Source: Schistocephalus solidus (taxonomy: Eukaryota > Platyhelminthes > Cestoda > Diphyllobothriidea > Diphyllobothriidae). From it: a stretch of DNA of 64,000 bases. Positions 48,466-60,629 of the stretch are shown here, piece by piece. The DNA is taken from contig WEDG01003274.1 in the NCBI GenBank assembly GCA_017591395.1, positions 1 to 64,000 on the forward strand, written 5' to 3'. A program made the position numbers and the translations under genes. The notes below the pieces were generated by a model. That model saw nothing but the letters and a program-made list of their open reading frames with translations. It did not search any database and had not been told where the DNA came from. Within the stretch, counting starts at the first letter, position 1, and each line of letters begins with the position of its first letter.

Positions 48466-48639
48466 AACAAACACCAACTTGTGGCGGTTATACGCAATCT
48501 CGGGTGACTTTGGGAGCAGTGGAATTCCACCAGGCCTATTACTGTCTCGTAATTCGTTTACTTAAGATTATGGTACTGCCAAGATTTTGCCACAGAGCCA
48601 TCGTGGACGGGCTCGGGAAAGTAGGAACAGGAAACTTAC

Positions 48640-48743
48640 CCGTCACCTAACGTATCTAAGTCCTCTGAGTTCTTCTGGAGGGCGCGGAAATCGTCCGTTG
48701 CGGAGAACTTTGAGAGCAAGGCATTAATAAATGTTTCGCAAGC
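48640..48743 (-). CDS. Possible N-terminal NFRKB exon
   Basis: Well-formed splice sites (TATTTTCAG acceptor, GG/GTAAGT donor) bound one open frame of 34 codons: ACETFINALLSKFSATDDFR, then ALQKNSEDLDTLGD. The other two frames have stops. Strand and position suit an exon of the DEUBAD-type N-terminus of NFRKB, where a short helix of similar character precedes the FRFGNP motif. The similarity is weak and the phase does not match 46768, so this could belong to another gene. Confidence 0.4.
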
Positions 48744-51700
48744 CTGAAAATACACTTAGAAAATTGAACATCATACCCCATTGCTCATTGTATCAAGTCT
48801 TCTTCCTAAAGGAAAGATGGTAAAAATTCATGAAATTGTGTATTTTCAAGGACGTATGACACGACACAATCCTTAAGAGTGTATCAGAGTTAATGTAGAG
48901 CAACCGCCGGAATTCACAAGACAGGCAGGACAGCTTTTTTAGACGAGGTTACAATGCTGCTGCGCCGGGCAGCCAGCAGCTAGGCTAAAGGGTAACCCGT
49001 ATTTCCGTTTTTCATAGAAAAAAAGACAAAATCTTACAGTCTGCAATCAATTTAGAGCGAATACAATGGACGTTAGCTCACAGATCGCGGCTCATTTGAC
49101 GGCTCGACCACACTTTCAAGTTTTACGAGGTCGAAATTCTTGCCAGAGGTGAAAACCGAGTGCGCAGCGAGCTGCTTGAGTCATGTTATTTCGGTTCGCA
49201 TTCACCTAACAAGCACAATAACCTCCGCATTCATATTCTGTACTACGATTTAGCCTAGACAAAGTAATTTGACATGCGGAGAGGCCACGGGAGACCAACA
49301 TTCCCGGTAACAGCCAACCAGATGGTCGAGTAATCGTCACACCAGAACTCAAAACCGGTGATGAAATTACCGCAATCAACAAATTGGGTGCAGACCGATA
49401 CGCCATCATCGAGTCAACTACGAACCCGAGCGACATACGCGAGTGCTACTAATTATTGTGAGTATCTGGTGGCAACTGCGTCCTATAATTACTACGCTTC
49501 TTCTATGTGACTGTTTATGAAGATGGTTTCGAGTGACAATCCGAAACGTTAGACCAACAAATTTCAGGTCCCAACGACTGCATTTGCTTCTTCTGAACTC
49601 AATTAGCCATCCAAATTGATCTTCCAGCGGTTAAGGTGGTTTATTGCACCCACTAGGCAAGAACCCTAGCCAACCAAAACGCGATGGTAACAGACTCAGG
49701 CGATAAGAGCCACGCTCCACCCTATGCTGTTGATCCGTATCACATGCCAGTCAACATCTCCATCTAAATCAAATTTTAATGTGGGCGTTGAATTTGCTTT
49801 ATCAGATTTATAGATGAATTGGCCCTTTAAAACGCTCAACAGCTAATGAACCTCCAACTGACAGCCGGTTACGTCAAATTTAAACGTCTCAGATATTTTA
49901 CTGCCTGAATAGTTGATCCTTACCGGTAACTGCACGTTTCCGGTGTCTATAGACCCGTCGCGGTATTTCAATTGTTACATAACTAAATGAGTAACGGCTA
50001 TTCGTTTAGTTAGTCCTCTCTTATGGCTGTAAGGGCTGCGCTTTGCGCCTACAAGGAATGTAAAAGCTAAGGCTTTTCAACTAATGGTGCCGGACAACAA
50101 TCGCCCAAAGGCAGCAAACAGATTTTTTATTAGGGTATGGCTCACACTCGAGGCGACATTATCGCTAGAACATCGAATGTCAACCAAAATGCCGAGAGGG
50201 CAGGGGGCGGGGTGTCAAAAAAAGAAATTGGTACTGCTGTACTAAATCTAACACTAATGCCTTGCCGAAGGTGATGAAGAGGCTGTGTACTCAAAACCTA
50301 TTTCACACAGTCAGCGAACACTAAGGTGGTTCTCGGGCCTCCAGTATTTTGTCAGATAGTCGAGTGCAGTTGCTATGCAGTATATAATGAACTCCGATTA
50401 GATCCTGCATGATCGCAATACAAGCAAACATCAGGCACTATTTAATTTATGCAAATTTGTGCAAGTGCCTCGTAGAGTCGGGATGGTTCCTATGAAAACT
50501 ATAAACCTAGATGGAGATTCGATCAACAGACCCACCGTTCTTGCAGTCAGTGTTGCAAGGAGGGTTCCTATGACACTTCAGGGCGGAGAAGGGAGAAACG
50601 CAGCCTCTCATGAGGGACCCTAGCTGGTTGGTCACTAAATGTGACAAGGGACTCGACGTCTTTGCGTCATTTGTAGAGTTTGATCGCAATTAGACCGCAT
50701 TCCTGCGGCGAAAATAAGCATCAGGGTAGCGGAGTTATTGGCTGTGTATATGCTTCGCACGACACCTGATTATTAGATCTGCTCCTCGAGAAACCCAGTC
50801 GACTTGCATTCTCTTATGGTTTTAGATGTTTGATTCGTTCGTTATTCAGCGGTTATGTAGTGAGTGATCAGCTGATTTATTCGTTGCTGTAACTGTTGGT
50901 TGATACACAATTTCATTAAACAGTCTCATGCGATTGGATCTCAATTCCGATTATTTGCTGCTGCACCACCCGTCGGTTTGGATAGCACACTAAAACATGA
51001 TACCCATTTTTAGAGCCTCAGATATACTGGGATGAGGAAAATTGGAGATACAAAGACGTCTAGCCCCAGGTTTTATGGGTACGGTTAAGAGATGACCTTT
51101 CAGATTGGTGCTGTCCGGAAAAAAACGGAAGTTGAGTTCGTCCCTATGAAGTAATCGCCTGTCACACATCAAGCTAAAACTATTGCAATTTAGTCAGCCT
51201 GGCTAGCTTTAGTTACCTTGGAAATCTTCGAGTATAAAATACGCCCAGCAATGTTAAAAACACGTATTACTAGTATGTAGCCAGTTTTCTTAAGCAAAGT
51301 CCTACAGTCTTTTACTAACGCACCACCAAGTAGCAGGATCGAGACCAGTAACGAGACTGACAGGCTTCGGCCGACCACTCTGGCAACTCAAGACGGTCGG
51401 ACCAGAACGATGCTGCCGGAGAATTTTTATGATTGTGGATAGACAATATTATAATGGTGATGTCAGCAAAAGAGGAGAATAGACGAAAAGGATGCCCGTG
51501 TGTAAAATTAGCTTGGCGGCCACGAAAGCAGTAACCAACTAGTGCATCTCTCGGTGAGATCGACAAGCCATGGCAACAAAGAATTGCGCGTACTGTCACG
51601 GAGGGAACGGCAAGCATACTGCAAGGGGTTCATTTCAATGAGTCATACTCCAGGACATGGATTTTAAGGCGCATACCATTGATGTGCACTGTGCACTACA

Positions 51701-52850
51701 CATCCATGGCACCAGAAGCAAGAGATTTTCACGCATTCTGTAACCGATACTTAGTGCAGTTCAACTTGAACAGTTCAGTTTTATCCCAAGCATACAATAT
51801 TACCGAACACATCAGATGACATGAAGTATGTGTAACAAAATTAATGCAATACACGGTTTTTGTAAAGGAAGATTACATAAGCTTGCTATGTTTGTACAAG
51901 GTTTCTCTTTCTGTACCCTAACTTGCAGCGCAATCAAGAGGTAATGGTAGTGGTGTGGCGTTTTTTGCGATATGAGACTGGATTCTTCTGTCGTCGTGGC
52001 CATTTTGAATTGTCAACCTGGGAGATGAACCCAAGCTATCGCATTACAGTGCTTCTGCTGTGTAGCGGCCACGTGATTTAATTTTTTTTTCAACACGGTT
52101 TGCATCCACCTATTTCGAAACGTATGGCTCGGGTTTATCAGGTAGCCAAAAGCAGGTAATAGGTACGGTCTGTCTCGCACGAATGATATGAACAATCATA
52201 TCAATCAAAGTTAAACAACTCCTTCCTCAGAGCGGTTCGACAGCGTTTGGACAAATATAAGAAAACGGTGCGAAAAATTTGGCATAGAGGGAAATAGGAA
52301 GCGCGGTTGTCGCTAGACACTGCAGTATAATCTACAAAGTAATGCGCGAGTAGTTTCCCGACTCGCATGTTTGTCTGCGCCGGCATCGGTGGGTATCAAT
52401 GAAGCGATGACACAGAGGCAAATTTTTAAGCCTCTAAGACTTTTCTACGCATGCTGAGTCACACGATAAATGCTCGACGTCGTCCTTTGCGAAAAACTTG
52501 CAGAACCAAAATTGAATGGCTAGCCAGAAACAAGATGGTTAAGTGCCGAAAGTGCAATTAGAATACACCACTGCAATAGACCGTGGTAAGAGCTTCGATG
52601 CGCATGAGCAGCATTATGTACAAGGATGCAAGAAATACATCCGAACTTACCCTTGAACACCTGAAAATACCCAGACAAAAAACAGTCGTATATAAATTCA
52701 GTTCATCTTACCAAATTGAAGCCCAATAAAACACCGGTTAATTAATCATTCAGGCCGAGGTAGAGGTTGGGAATGTATGCAGGGATCAACGACTTCTCCT
52801 ACATGCCACAATGTACATAAGCTGGAGTAAATATGGGTATACCCGATGTT
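48744..52850. other. Intergenic with few recognisable features
   Basis: Positions 49360-49570 carry a plus copy of the dispersed module (GTCCTATAATTACTACGC, then GATGGTTTCGAGTGACAA and CCGAAACGTTAG). The frame before it reads ELKTGDEITAINKLGADR, which resembles frames before the copies at 6602 and 8410, so the module may once have followed an ORF. No gene was recognised elsewhere in the stretch. Confidence 0.4.
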
Positions 52851-52856
52851 TTTTAA

Positions 52857-53625
52857 TTGCGAATAAATTTACGTAGGCTACCGAATTACTATGAACAGTG
52901 TTTAAAGGCAGCTAAACGCGCTACACAGGTCTTATTTGCGCTCAGACGTGGACTTTTGCCGATTAATAAGGAACTCTTCCGAAAAACCTACGGGGTATTT
53001 GTTCGATCTCACTTGGAATATGCCGTCCAGGCCTGGCGTCCATGGTTTAAGAAGGATTATCTACAGCTGGAAGGAGTGCAGGCGAGGGCTACGAAGATGG
53101 TCAATAATCTTAGTCATCTGCCATACGAAGCCAGACTGGTTGAACTTGATTTGTTTCCTCTAAATTTCAGGCAAGTACGCGGTGACCTCATCCAAACCTA
53201 CTGGATTGTCAGAGGCCGCGATTGTGCCCTAGAATTTGCTGACATCTTCGAATTGGCTGGGACAGAACATCTGCGGGGTCATCCCTTTAAACTGCAGAGA
53301 AAGTTTGTCCACACGGAAGTCCTTCGAAACGCCTTTTCGCAGAGGGTCGTTGGAGGATAGTACAGACTCCCTGACGAGGTGGTCCTTTCAGAAACTGTTG
53401 ACACATTTAAATTCAAACTAGATAATCATTTTTTAAGAAACTATTGTAAATATAATGAAGATTGTGTAAACAGTGGCAGGTTGCGCCTGGCCCACACATA
53501 TCGATGACCCTACATTTTCATTTGTCAGAAATATCACTGTAAACTTTTGTACTATTAACATTTTTGCATGTGAATAGGAAGCTCAAGGGCGAAAGCCTAC
53601 TTCCCTCAATAAAGTGACTTTATGG
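52857..53625 (+). mobile_element. LINE 3' end
   Basis: A 168-codon open frame gives the ORF2 thumb and tail: AAKRATQVLFALRRGLLPIN, FVRSHLEYAVQAWRPWFKK, QARATKMVNNLSHL, LDLFPLNFRQVRGDL and HLRGHPFKLQRKF, ending at 53360. The tail continues in another frame to VDTFKFKLDNHFL. The 3' UTR ends with CCCTCAATAAAGTGAC near 53600-53620. This is one of the best preserved LINE tails here. It meets the truncated Gypsy element at about 53630. Confidence 0.85.
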
Positions 53626-53629
53626 AGCA

Positions 53630-55560
53630 TTAGCTAGCCAAAAAGGCATTGTCTCAAAAATCGTAAAGACCCGAGGGGACTGCGAAAGCAGTCTTCTCTC
53701 TGTTAACGGGTTGCACTTCTACTTGCCAGTAACCGGCTGCTAGATCTAGAGTAGAGAATACCTGATGACCCGAAAAGGGCATCTAGGGTTGCATCAATCC
53801 TGGGCAGAGGGAAAGAATCCTTAGTTGTCACTGCATTTAATTTGCGATAGTCAACGCATAACCGCATAGTGCCATCCTTCTTCATAACTAACACGACCGG
53901 AGACGACCAAGGTGAATTAGACGGCCTGATAATTTTCCGGTCTAACATATCATCGATCATGGCCTTTAACTGTGTCTGGTAGAACACGGGTAATCGCCTA
54001 GGAGGAATCATCGTGGGCCGAGTCACACCTGTATCAATCTCATGCTGAGCCACATTAGTACGTCCGAGTGAACGGCCGTCCCAATCGAAGATATCTTTAA
54101 ACTCCTCTATCAAACTTCATAACTTAGACGAGCTATCCTTGTCAAGAGTAGGGGGCACTAAATTATTAATCTCCTCTAACCTAAATGCATTAACTACATG
54201 TTGACTATCCGGTACCTCGGTCCTGAAAGGCACCTCAGTATCACCGACATGGAGAGTGTTAGCGTTAAAATCCAAGGAGCATTTAAATGCATGAAGAAAG
54301 TCAGCACCTAATATACAGTCCCACGCAATGTCAGGACAGACAACAAACTTATGACTAAATAACGTGACCTTTTTCCAAATTAAGCTCTATCATGTCTTTA
54401 TGTCGCAAATTGGCTCCGTTTGCCGTCTTCAGGCTGACCTTAGGTTTTGTGCAATACTTCACTCTAGCCTAAAGCTGAAAGGAAAATGTTCTGCCTAATG
54501 ATGGAGCAGCCGGCTCCTGAATCAACTAAGCATGGCAACTTCGTATTTCCTATGTTTGCATCTATAGCAGGGTAGTGTGGCATGTAACCTACGTTTGCAA
54601 TTAGCATATCAGATATAAATATGCACTTACCAAGCGCTTCTTCCTCACCTGAGGTGATCACATGAACACCTGGGGAAGGTGGAGGGCGGGTCTGACGACC
54701 ACGTTGTTGCCTTCAGTTCCCGCGTCAAGGAGACTGTGGAGAGCCTCACCAAGGAGAGGTCGGCTGTGGAGGGCCGCGCCAAGGAGTTTTGGGTTGTGGA
54801 GAGCTACGCCAAGGAGGAGTGAGCTGAGGAGGGCCCCACTGCCATTGAGCCGTTTGCGTGCCAATGTCGCGGCTCTGTCGCTGTCCCATGGCGAAGACAT
54901 AGACTGGAGAGTCCTGTATGGCGGCAGGAGCTTGATGACACCCAAAGGTTGATGGGGAGGAGACTTAGACCAAGGGAAAGGCCGTATAAATGGCTTCTTC
55001 TCGCCGAGCAATATCGAGGGCAACCTTGATGCTGCTGGGGCGGGGGTCACGGAGGAATTGGCGCCTGATCTCAGGGAGAGAGATCCCGTCGCCGAATTTC
55101 TCCAAAATCCTGGCCTCGAGCTCGGTGAAGGACTCAGTTGGGTATTCTTGACGGGCCAGGACTCGAAGATGTCGCTGGAAGTCTACGACAGACTCACCGG
55201 CGTGTTATCGGCGACTTTTGAGGGCGGCACGGGCAACCCAAGGCATCTACGACCGTCCGAATTCGCGCCGCGAACGCTCGAAGATGGTCGCGGGGGTGAG
55301 TGACGCTGTAAGGTTGGCAGCCCTGGCCACCGTGAACACTACGTTGTCTAGCCGTCCCAGGATGGCGGCTGGGTGGGCACCTTCTTTTACGGTCTCCAGA
55401 TAAACCTTCATGCGGTCCTCCCATAAGTCATAATCGTCATATACCGTAAGCTTATCCGGCTTAGGTTGATGGCCTCCGGAGCTTCAAACCCGCTCCATCG
55501 CCTGGAAAAGCCTAGTTATCAAGTCTTCGGACATTTAAAATCCCACCGCTGCCACCAAAA
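53630..55560 (-). mobile_element. Gypsy-type LTR element, 5' half (gag, protease, RT start)
   Basis: It reads from the LTR at 55561 toward lower coordinates. After a primer-site-like TGGTGGCAGCGGTGGG (55541-55557), a gag start is possible at 55534 but has an early stop. Gag continues in broken frames to about 54660, with a 10-residue repeat. Near 54530 is a protease motif LPCLVDSGAGCSII. The reverse transcriptase starts near 54113 (EIDTGV, then [15 protein letters not shown] and LCVDYRKLN) and continues after a frameshift to [12 protein letters not shown] near 53730. It stops at about 53630, so the catalytic YxDD, RNase H, integrase and 3' LTR are missing. Confidence 0.88.
54734..54843 (-). 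repeat. 30-bp tandem repeat inside gag
   Basis: Three full units of 30 bases (54734, 54764, 54794) and a partial fourth. On the minus strand each gives a ten-residue unit such as LLGAALHSRP, LLGEALHSLL and LLGVALHNPK. The element's gag therefore seems to carry a short internal repeat. Confidence 0.85.
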
Positions 55561-56030
55561 TGTAGTGGGCCCGTATTAGATGCGCGACGAATCCAAATTA
55601 ACGACGCCCAAGAAAGAACAAGACAGTAGGCAAAGTGAAGAGTTTAGGGATTATTTGAAGCTAGAAGTTGATATTCTATTGGGGGCTTGGTCCTGAGAGG
55701 ATCCTTTGGTAGGGATTGGCTGTCCTTGAAAGCTCTTCGGGAGGTCCGTAGGAGAAGGAAAGGCGATGGCTGTAGAAGCGTCAGAGAGCGGTCTCCGGTC
55801 CAAAGTGATGAGCCTCAATTCTCCTCGGTATTTATGTCGTATTCTCCAGACGATTTGATAGGTTAACATAGAATAGACCAATGGGTATGCGTAAATCATA
55901 CGTTGTAGATCGAAAAAGAACCAATAGGGTTAAGAGTTAAGATTTTATGGACTTCCGGGCTGGCGCTAGTAATCCGCTAGTAATCTGGGCTACTAGAGAA
56001 AAATTGAGAAACTTTGATTCCATCTTTACA
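55561..56030 (-). mobile_element. 5' LTR of the Gypsy-type element
   Basis: 470 bases which, read on the minus strand, start TGTAAAGATGGAATC and end GGGCCCACTACA, with TG...CA ends. The primer-site region follows immediately. It is about 95 per cent similar by eye to the solo LTR at 3911-4368. Confidence 0.88.
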
Positions 56031-56886
56031 CTATGTGTATAACGGCGACAACGGTCAGTATTTTTGTGTTTCTAATGCTATATGCGTAATGCATTTCTTT
56101 GTACGGCAATAGGAATCACATTGGGGTGTACTCTGAATCCCATGAGAGAGGATGCCACCGTTGGATATTGGGTATCAATTTGAACGGGTCAAATTACACT
56201 TTTGCATGAAGATAAATGTCTGATAACTGTATAAGTTGGTTAGAAGCCAGAGCTTTCGGTTTTGCACATGAGCCCCTCATTGGAAACTTTTGCAAAAATA
56301 AGGGAACCGTTCCGTTGTAAAAGAATCAGGACTGTGTAGGAGCTGGTGGTTGTGCCCGTGAATGGCGTGGGTTAACGCCGTCCAACGCACAATGCCCTCA
56401 CATTTTGGTAAGAACCTACATTCTGGGTAGAGAAGAATGTAGTGCCACTTGCCCGCGAAAGAGTAGCCCCTGACGTAAATTCGGTGCTATGGGATGTGTC
56501 TGGAGTAGCCCTACTCCCTGCGCATACTGCATTGCTCTCCCTCTCGAGCGTACGTACACTCGCGTACCAGTTGGAGGTTGGGTTTTATGCAAATCACAGT
56601 ACATCAGCACCACTTATTAACTTTAAGAGTGACTCAAATGCTCTCGCCCACTCAGTTTTCTCGCGTGTCGCATTGTCATTTCGAATGCCTTCTTTCGTGG
56701 AATTGAACCTGTAACCCCATTTGACTGCCAACTTCATACAGCCAATTGTTCAGTCATTTTTCGAGAGTATAATCCCTTATTTACTAGCGTCTTGTTTATT
56801 TTCCTTCTATTCTGAAGCATTCATGAATCTTATGGAGGCTAATGTTTGCCTTTGGCTTAAACTGCTGTGGAATATCGACTTGGCAG
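56031..56886. other. Intergenic, nothing recognised
   Basis: The open stretch 56442-56714 has no recognisable motif. No repeat copies from the window were seen. Confidence 0.4.
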
Positions 56887-56989
56887 TTTACGGAGTTGGT
56901 GTCAGACATCCTTTCGCCAACAGGTCCCGCCAGTTTGTAGCCAGGTTCCGAGCCAAATACCCACACCACCGCCAAGCCATCAAACCACT
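56887..56989 (+). CDS. Possible exon of an unknown plus-strand gene
   Basis: It lies between an acceptor-like ATCGACTTGGCAG and a good donor ACT/GTGAGT. One frame reads YGVGVRHPFANRSRQF, then VARFRAKYPHHRQAIKPL, rich in arginine and G+C richer than the flanks. No family was recognised and no partner exon found. Confidence 0.35.
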
Positions 56990-57256
56990 GTGAGTTAAAC
57001 CACGTAAACCAATCTCACTAATGGGCTTTACCTTTCTCCCCGCCCCCCTTCACTGTATTGACCATTGAAGTAGTCACTTGTAGTTGCACCTTCTGAGTCC
57101 CCGACATCGGGCATCTATAGGAGTCCGAAAGCTCAGACTTATCACGCACTGCTCCTCTGGTCGGGCGTTCATCTTCTATGCCACAAGAATCTGTGGTTCG
57201 CGTATCTGCCTCCGTTTAAAAATGTTTATTTTTTTCTTTAACCAAAAATCTTTGAG

Positions 57257-57442
57257 TTCATTACAATCCTCAACAACACTCGCTATCTAGAAGCTGCGTT
57301 TTTCGTGAGTCTGCATTCTAACAATCCTCTGACATTTTTGCCGTCCTTTTGTCATTTGTAGTTTAGACACAATTCTCCACTTAGCGTTAATTTATTTTGT
57401 ACACCTCGGTTCTTAGCAGTTTCGACCCTCGTCTACACTACA
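57257..57442 (+). mobile_element. Truncated 5' LTR of a CsRn1-like element
   Basis: This matches 59310-59495, both 186 bases long, with about three differences. It is the end of the long terminal repeat, and the first 740 bases of the LTR are missing here. The primer site follows. Confidence 0.88.
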
Positions 57443-57446
57443 AAAT

Positions 57447-57457
57447 TGGTGACCCCG
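57447..57457 (+). promoter_or_regulatory. Primer binding site, tRNA-Trp type
   Basis: TGGTGACCCCG is the complement of the 3' end of tRNA-Trp (CGGGGTCACCA). CsRn1-clade LTR elements of flukes are known to use tRNA-Trp, which supports the clade assignment. Confidence 0.75.
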
Positions 57458-57489
57458 CTTTTCTATCATTTTGCACCATATCACTTACT

Positions 57490-57900
57490 ATGACGGACAA
57501 TGAGACTAACGCAGACTCTCTTGACGTCCATAGCCTCTCTTTCAAATTGCCCCCATTTACGCCAAGCAACCCTCGCGTATGGTTTAGGCAGATGGAGGAA
57601 TTTTTCTCGACTTGCCGTATCACCAGTGAACGCACGCGTTATTCATACGTAGTGCAATCACTTCCTTTCGATGTTGCCGTTGACGTCGAGGACCTCCTTG
57701 ATCCTATCCGTGCTGAGGAGCCATAAACCCAGTTGAAGGATGCTGTAATTAATCGTGTGGCCAAGTCGGCCAAACCGAATGCTGCGTGAGCTTTTTTCAC
57801 GCAAGTTGAACTTGGCGATCAAACACCTTCCCAACTTATGCGACACATGCGTTCTTTTGCTTGCTGGTCGTCATATGAATGACTGCAATTTCTCACAGAC
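57490..57900 (+). pseudogene. gag remnant of the CsRn1-like element
   Basis: The ATG at 57490 opens MTDNETNADSLDVHSL, followed by LPPFTPSNPRVWFRQMEEFF, a typical gag start for this clade, and YSYVVQSLPFDVAVDVEDLL. A TAA at 57724 interrupts it and the frame continues (QLKDAVINRVAKS) to another stop near 57787, then to QLMRHMRS near 57840. The coding region then jumps to integrase, so the end of gag and most of pol are deleted. Confidence 0.8.
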
Positions 57901-58565
57901 AGACTGCGTGGCTTGATAAGCTTCCCCTCGTCCTCGTATGCGATCAGGTGTCATTGGCTATGCTCAACACGAACTTGTATACGGTACACCTCTCCGCCTT
58001 CCCGGCGAATTTGTGCAGCCTCTCACCGTAGACACTAGCCTGTCGAATGCTTTCGTTCAACAATTGAAACAGCGCAGGGCTAAATTGCGTCCAACTCCCA
58101 CTCGCCTGACATCCAAACGCGTTTTTGTGCAAGACGACCTTAAATCTGCTCCATTCGTCTTCGTCCGGCACGAAGCAGTTCGCAAGCCTCTTTGTTCCCC
58201 TTATGATGGCCCATACAAGGTGCTTCAACGGATGGACAAGTATTACGTCATACAGAAGGCTGACAAGACTGACACAGTCTCCATCGACAGACTCAAGCCA
58301 GCTTATCTTGAGTGCGTCCCACCGCCCGTTGCTCCATCCAACTACTCCGCACCGTCACCATCCATTCCACCTATGTCAGTTCCTTCCACTCAACCTTCAC
58401 ACTCGACCACCCCACCCACACGTTTTGCTACTTCTTCACCACAAAACATTTCCTCTCGTTCTGGTAGACATATCCATTTTCCTGCCAATCTTAAGGACTT
58501 TGTCAAGTATTTTTTTTTGCTTTTATTTTATCGAGCGTTTTTTTACAACAAACGCTCTGGTGGGG
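57893..58565 (+). pseudogene. Integrase C-terminus of the CsRn1-like element
   Basis: The start WLDKLPLVLV near 57905 is the end of the integrase core, followed by a frameshift. From 57938 the frame is open for about 210 codons: ELVYGTPLRLPGEF, then FVRHEAVRKPLCSPYDGPYK and TVSIDRLKPAYLE, the integrase C-terminal domain. A proline/serine-rich tail follows. Protease, RT and RNase H are absent between here and the gag remnant. Confidence 0.85.
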
Positions 58566-58569
58566 GAGT

Positions 58570-59495
58570 TGTGTAGGTATTTGTACAATTTACATCTTTG
58601 TATCTTTCTTGTTCACCTGAATTTTTATGATCCCTTGTTTTAATGTGCTAAATAACAACACAACAGCCAGCTTCAACTGGCATGCTGGAGGTCATCTGTT
58701 TTCGCTGCTGCATGTCACCGCTGCAATCTTGATTGTACTAATCTCTCCTAATTACTTGCAGTCAATTGCAATGATTGATCTTCATTTCTCGATTGCATTC
58801 TACTGATCGCCGTCTCAATTATATTATCTCTATATATTTATGTATTTTATTATCTCTCACCCGACAAGGAGTGTCCCGAACCCTCATACGTAGTCAGCAA
58901 CATCATAATACTATCCCATTGCATTTAGCTATAAATTTTTTAGTGAAGCAGTTTTTTTCTCCTATTTTTTTTTAAATTGGCGGCTCGCCGAACTCCGTTT
59001 CCGATTTAACCCTAGGAGTTTTTTACTGCTTCTTTTCCAGTTCACCATATATGCCAAAGATTGTTGACTTTTGTTTTAAAAATGGAAAATCTTTTTGAAT
59101 CGGATATGTTTACCATACTACTCATTTCTGCTGTTCATATGGATGCTTACATAGTGCAGCAATTATCCACTTTGTATTTATTTAAACCATGGTACTAAGT
59201 TTGTAATGATGGGGCCCTCTGGGCCTTAAATATACAATTTATTTATTTAATTGAACTCCTGACTCTGCTCTTCATCCTTGATGTATAGCTTTCTGGATAT
59301 AGCTCAGATTTCATTACAATCCTCAACAACACTCGCTATCTAGAAGCTGCGTTTTTCGTGAGTCTGCATTCTAACAATCCTCTGACATTTTTGCCGTCCT
59401 TTTGTCGTTTGTAGTTAAGACACAATTCTCCACTTAGCGTTAATTTATTTTGTATACCTCGGTTCTTAGCAGTTTCGACCCTCGTCTACACTACA
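58570..59495 (+). mobile_element. 3' LTR of the CsRn1-like element
   Basis: It starts TGTGTAGGTATTTG after a purine-rich GGTGGGGGAG (polypurine tract) and ends at CTACACTACA, like the 5' copy. At 926 bases it is long for the clade; an insertion inside the LTR is possible but could not be tested because the 5' LTR is truncated. A GGGCCCTCTGGGCCTTAAAT block near 59212 may belong to the polyadenylation region. Confidence 0.8.
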
Positions 59496-60629
59496 AGCGT
59501 TCCCCATCTCCACCTAGTGTATGATTAATATTTAATCCCTTCATAGGTGTTTGGTTAATAAGTCTCGTTGTAACTGATTGGTATATGTGAAAGGATATTA
59601 TAAAGATGTCAATAACACAAACGAAATAAAGCAAATGGCTGTCAAAACTGACACATACTTCTATTACACAGGGAAGTGTATTAAGCTCTGCATATCCGTA
59701 GATCAAACTGCAGACAACCACCCCATCACGTGTTGTTCAGCATTCAGTGTTTTTCTAAGAAACTTTAAGTGCTAATTAATTTTTTCTTTTCTTACGAATG
59801 TAACTGTTATATTTTGTTGAGTTAATTTCAGCCGAATCAATCAGTCTGAGCTTTAATTTCACCTGAATTTGTCTAAAGGAATAGTAAATGCCATTTCATA
59901 CTTTCGTGAACGCAATCAAATCAACCATTTACCTTTGGCGTCGATAGTGCTTTCAGCTTATTGCATTTAACCTGCTAACAATAAGTCGCAACTACCAGAC
60001 CAAATACTACTGCGAGGTCATTTTCTAATCGCAGATTTATCTGATGTTTTACAGAGACCACAAAACGAACAAGATCATTTTTAGCCCAGAAACGTTTGGG
60101 TCAAGAGGAAGAAATATAGTCAAGCAAAGAATCTACTAGTTTAAGTGTCGAAATCGTGCAGGAACCCATGGTCGGACACAAAAGCAGCAACAACAAATGC
60201 AACAAAAATAAGGGTAGCAGCCAATCAATGATATATTTCACATGCCTAGAGGTGACTGCACAACGGTCTTTAGAGCGCTGCCAGGTAAATACGTTGATGA
60301 ACTGACATCTCATACACGGAAAAGGCTACACTTAATTCACGAATTTATACGTCCTTGATATTAATGACTTCATGGTGGTCCTAATCTGGGTGCCTGTTAC
60401 AAGGTTGCGCCTCTCAGGTGCAGTTGCATATGTGTGCCAGTAGCAGCCTTATTATCAGCCAGTCAACTTATGGGCCGACTCAGACAATTCCTTGCTTAAG
60501 TCTCTCTGACGCAAGCCTGCCTCGCACTTAAGAAATTATTTTGGCAACATTGGGTGTGAGTTCATCCGGCTGCCAACTCACCCCAATTTATTATCTCATT
60601 ATTTCGTACAGTATAAAATGCTCTATATA
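59496..60629. other. Intergenic, nothing recognised
   Basis: AT-rich sequence without a supported gene or repeat copy. Confidence 0.4.
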
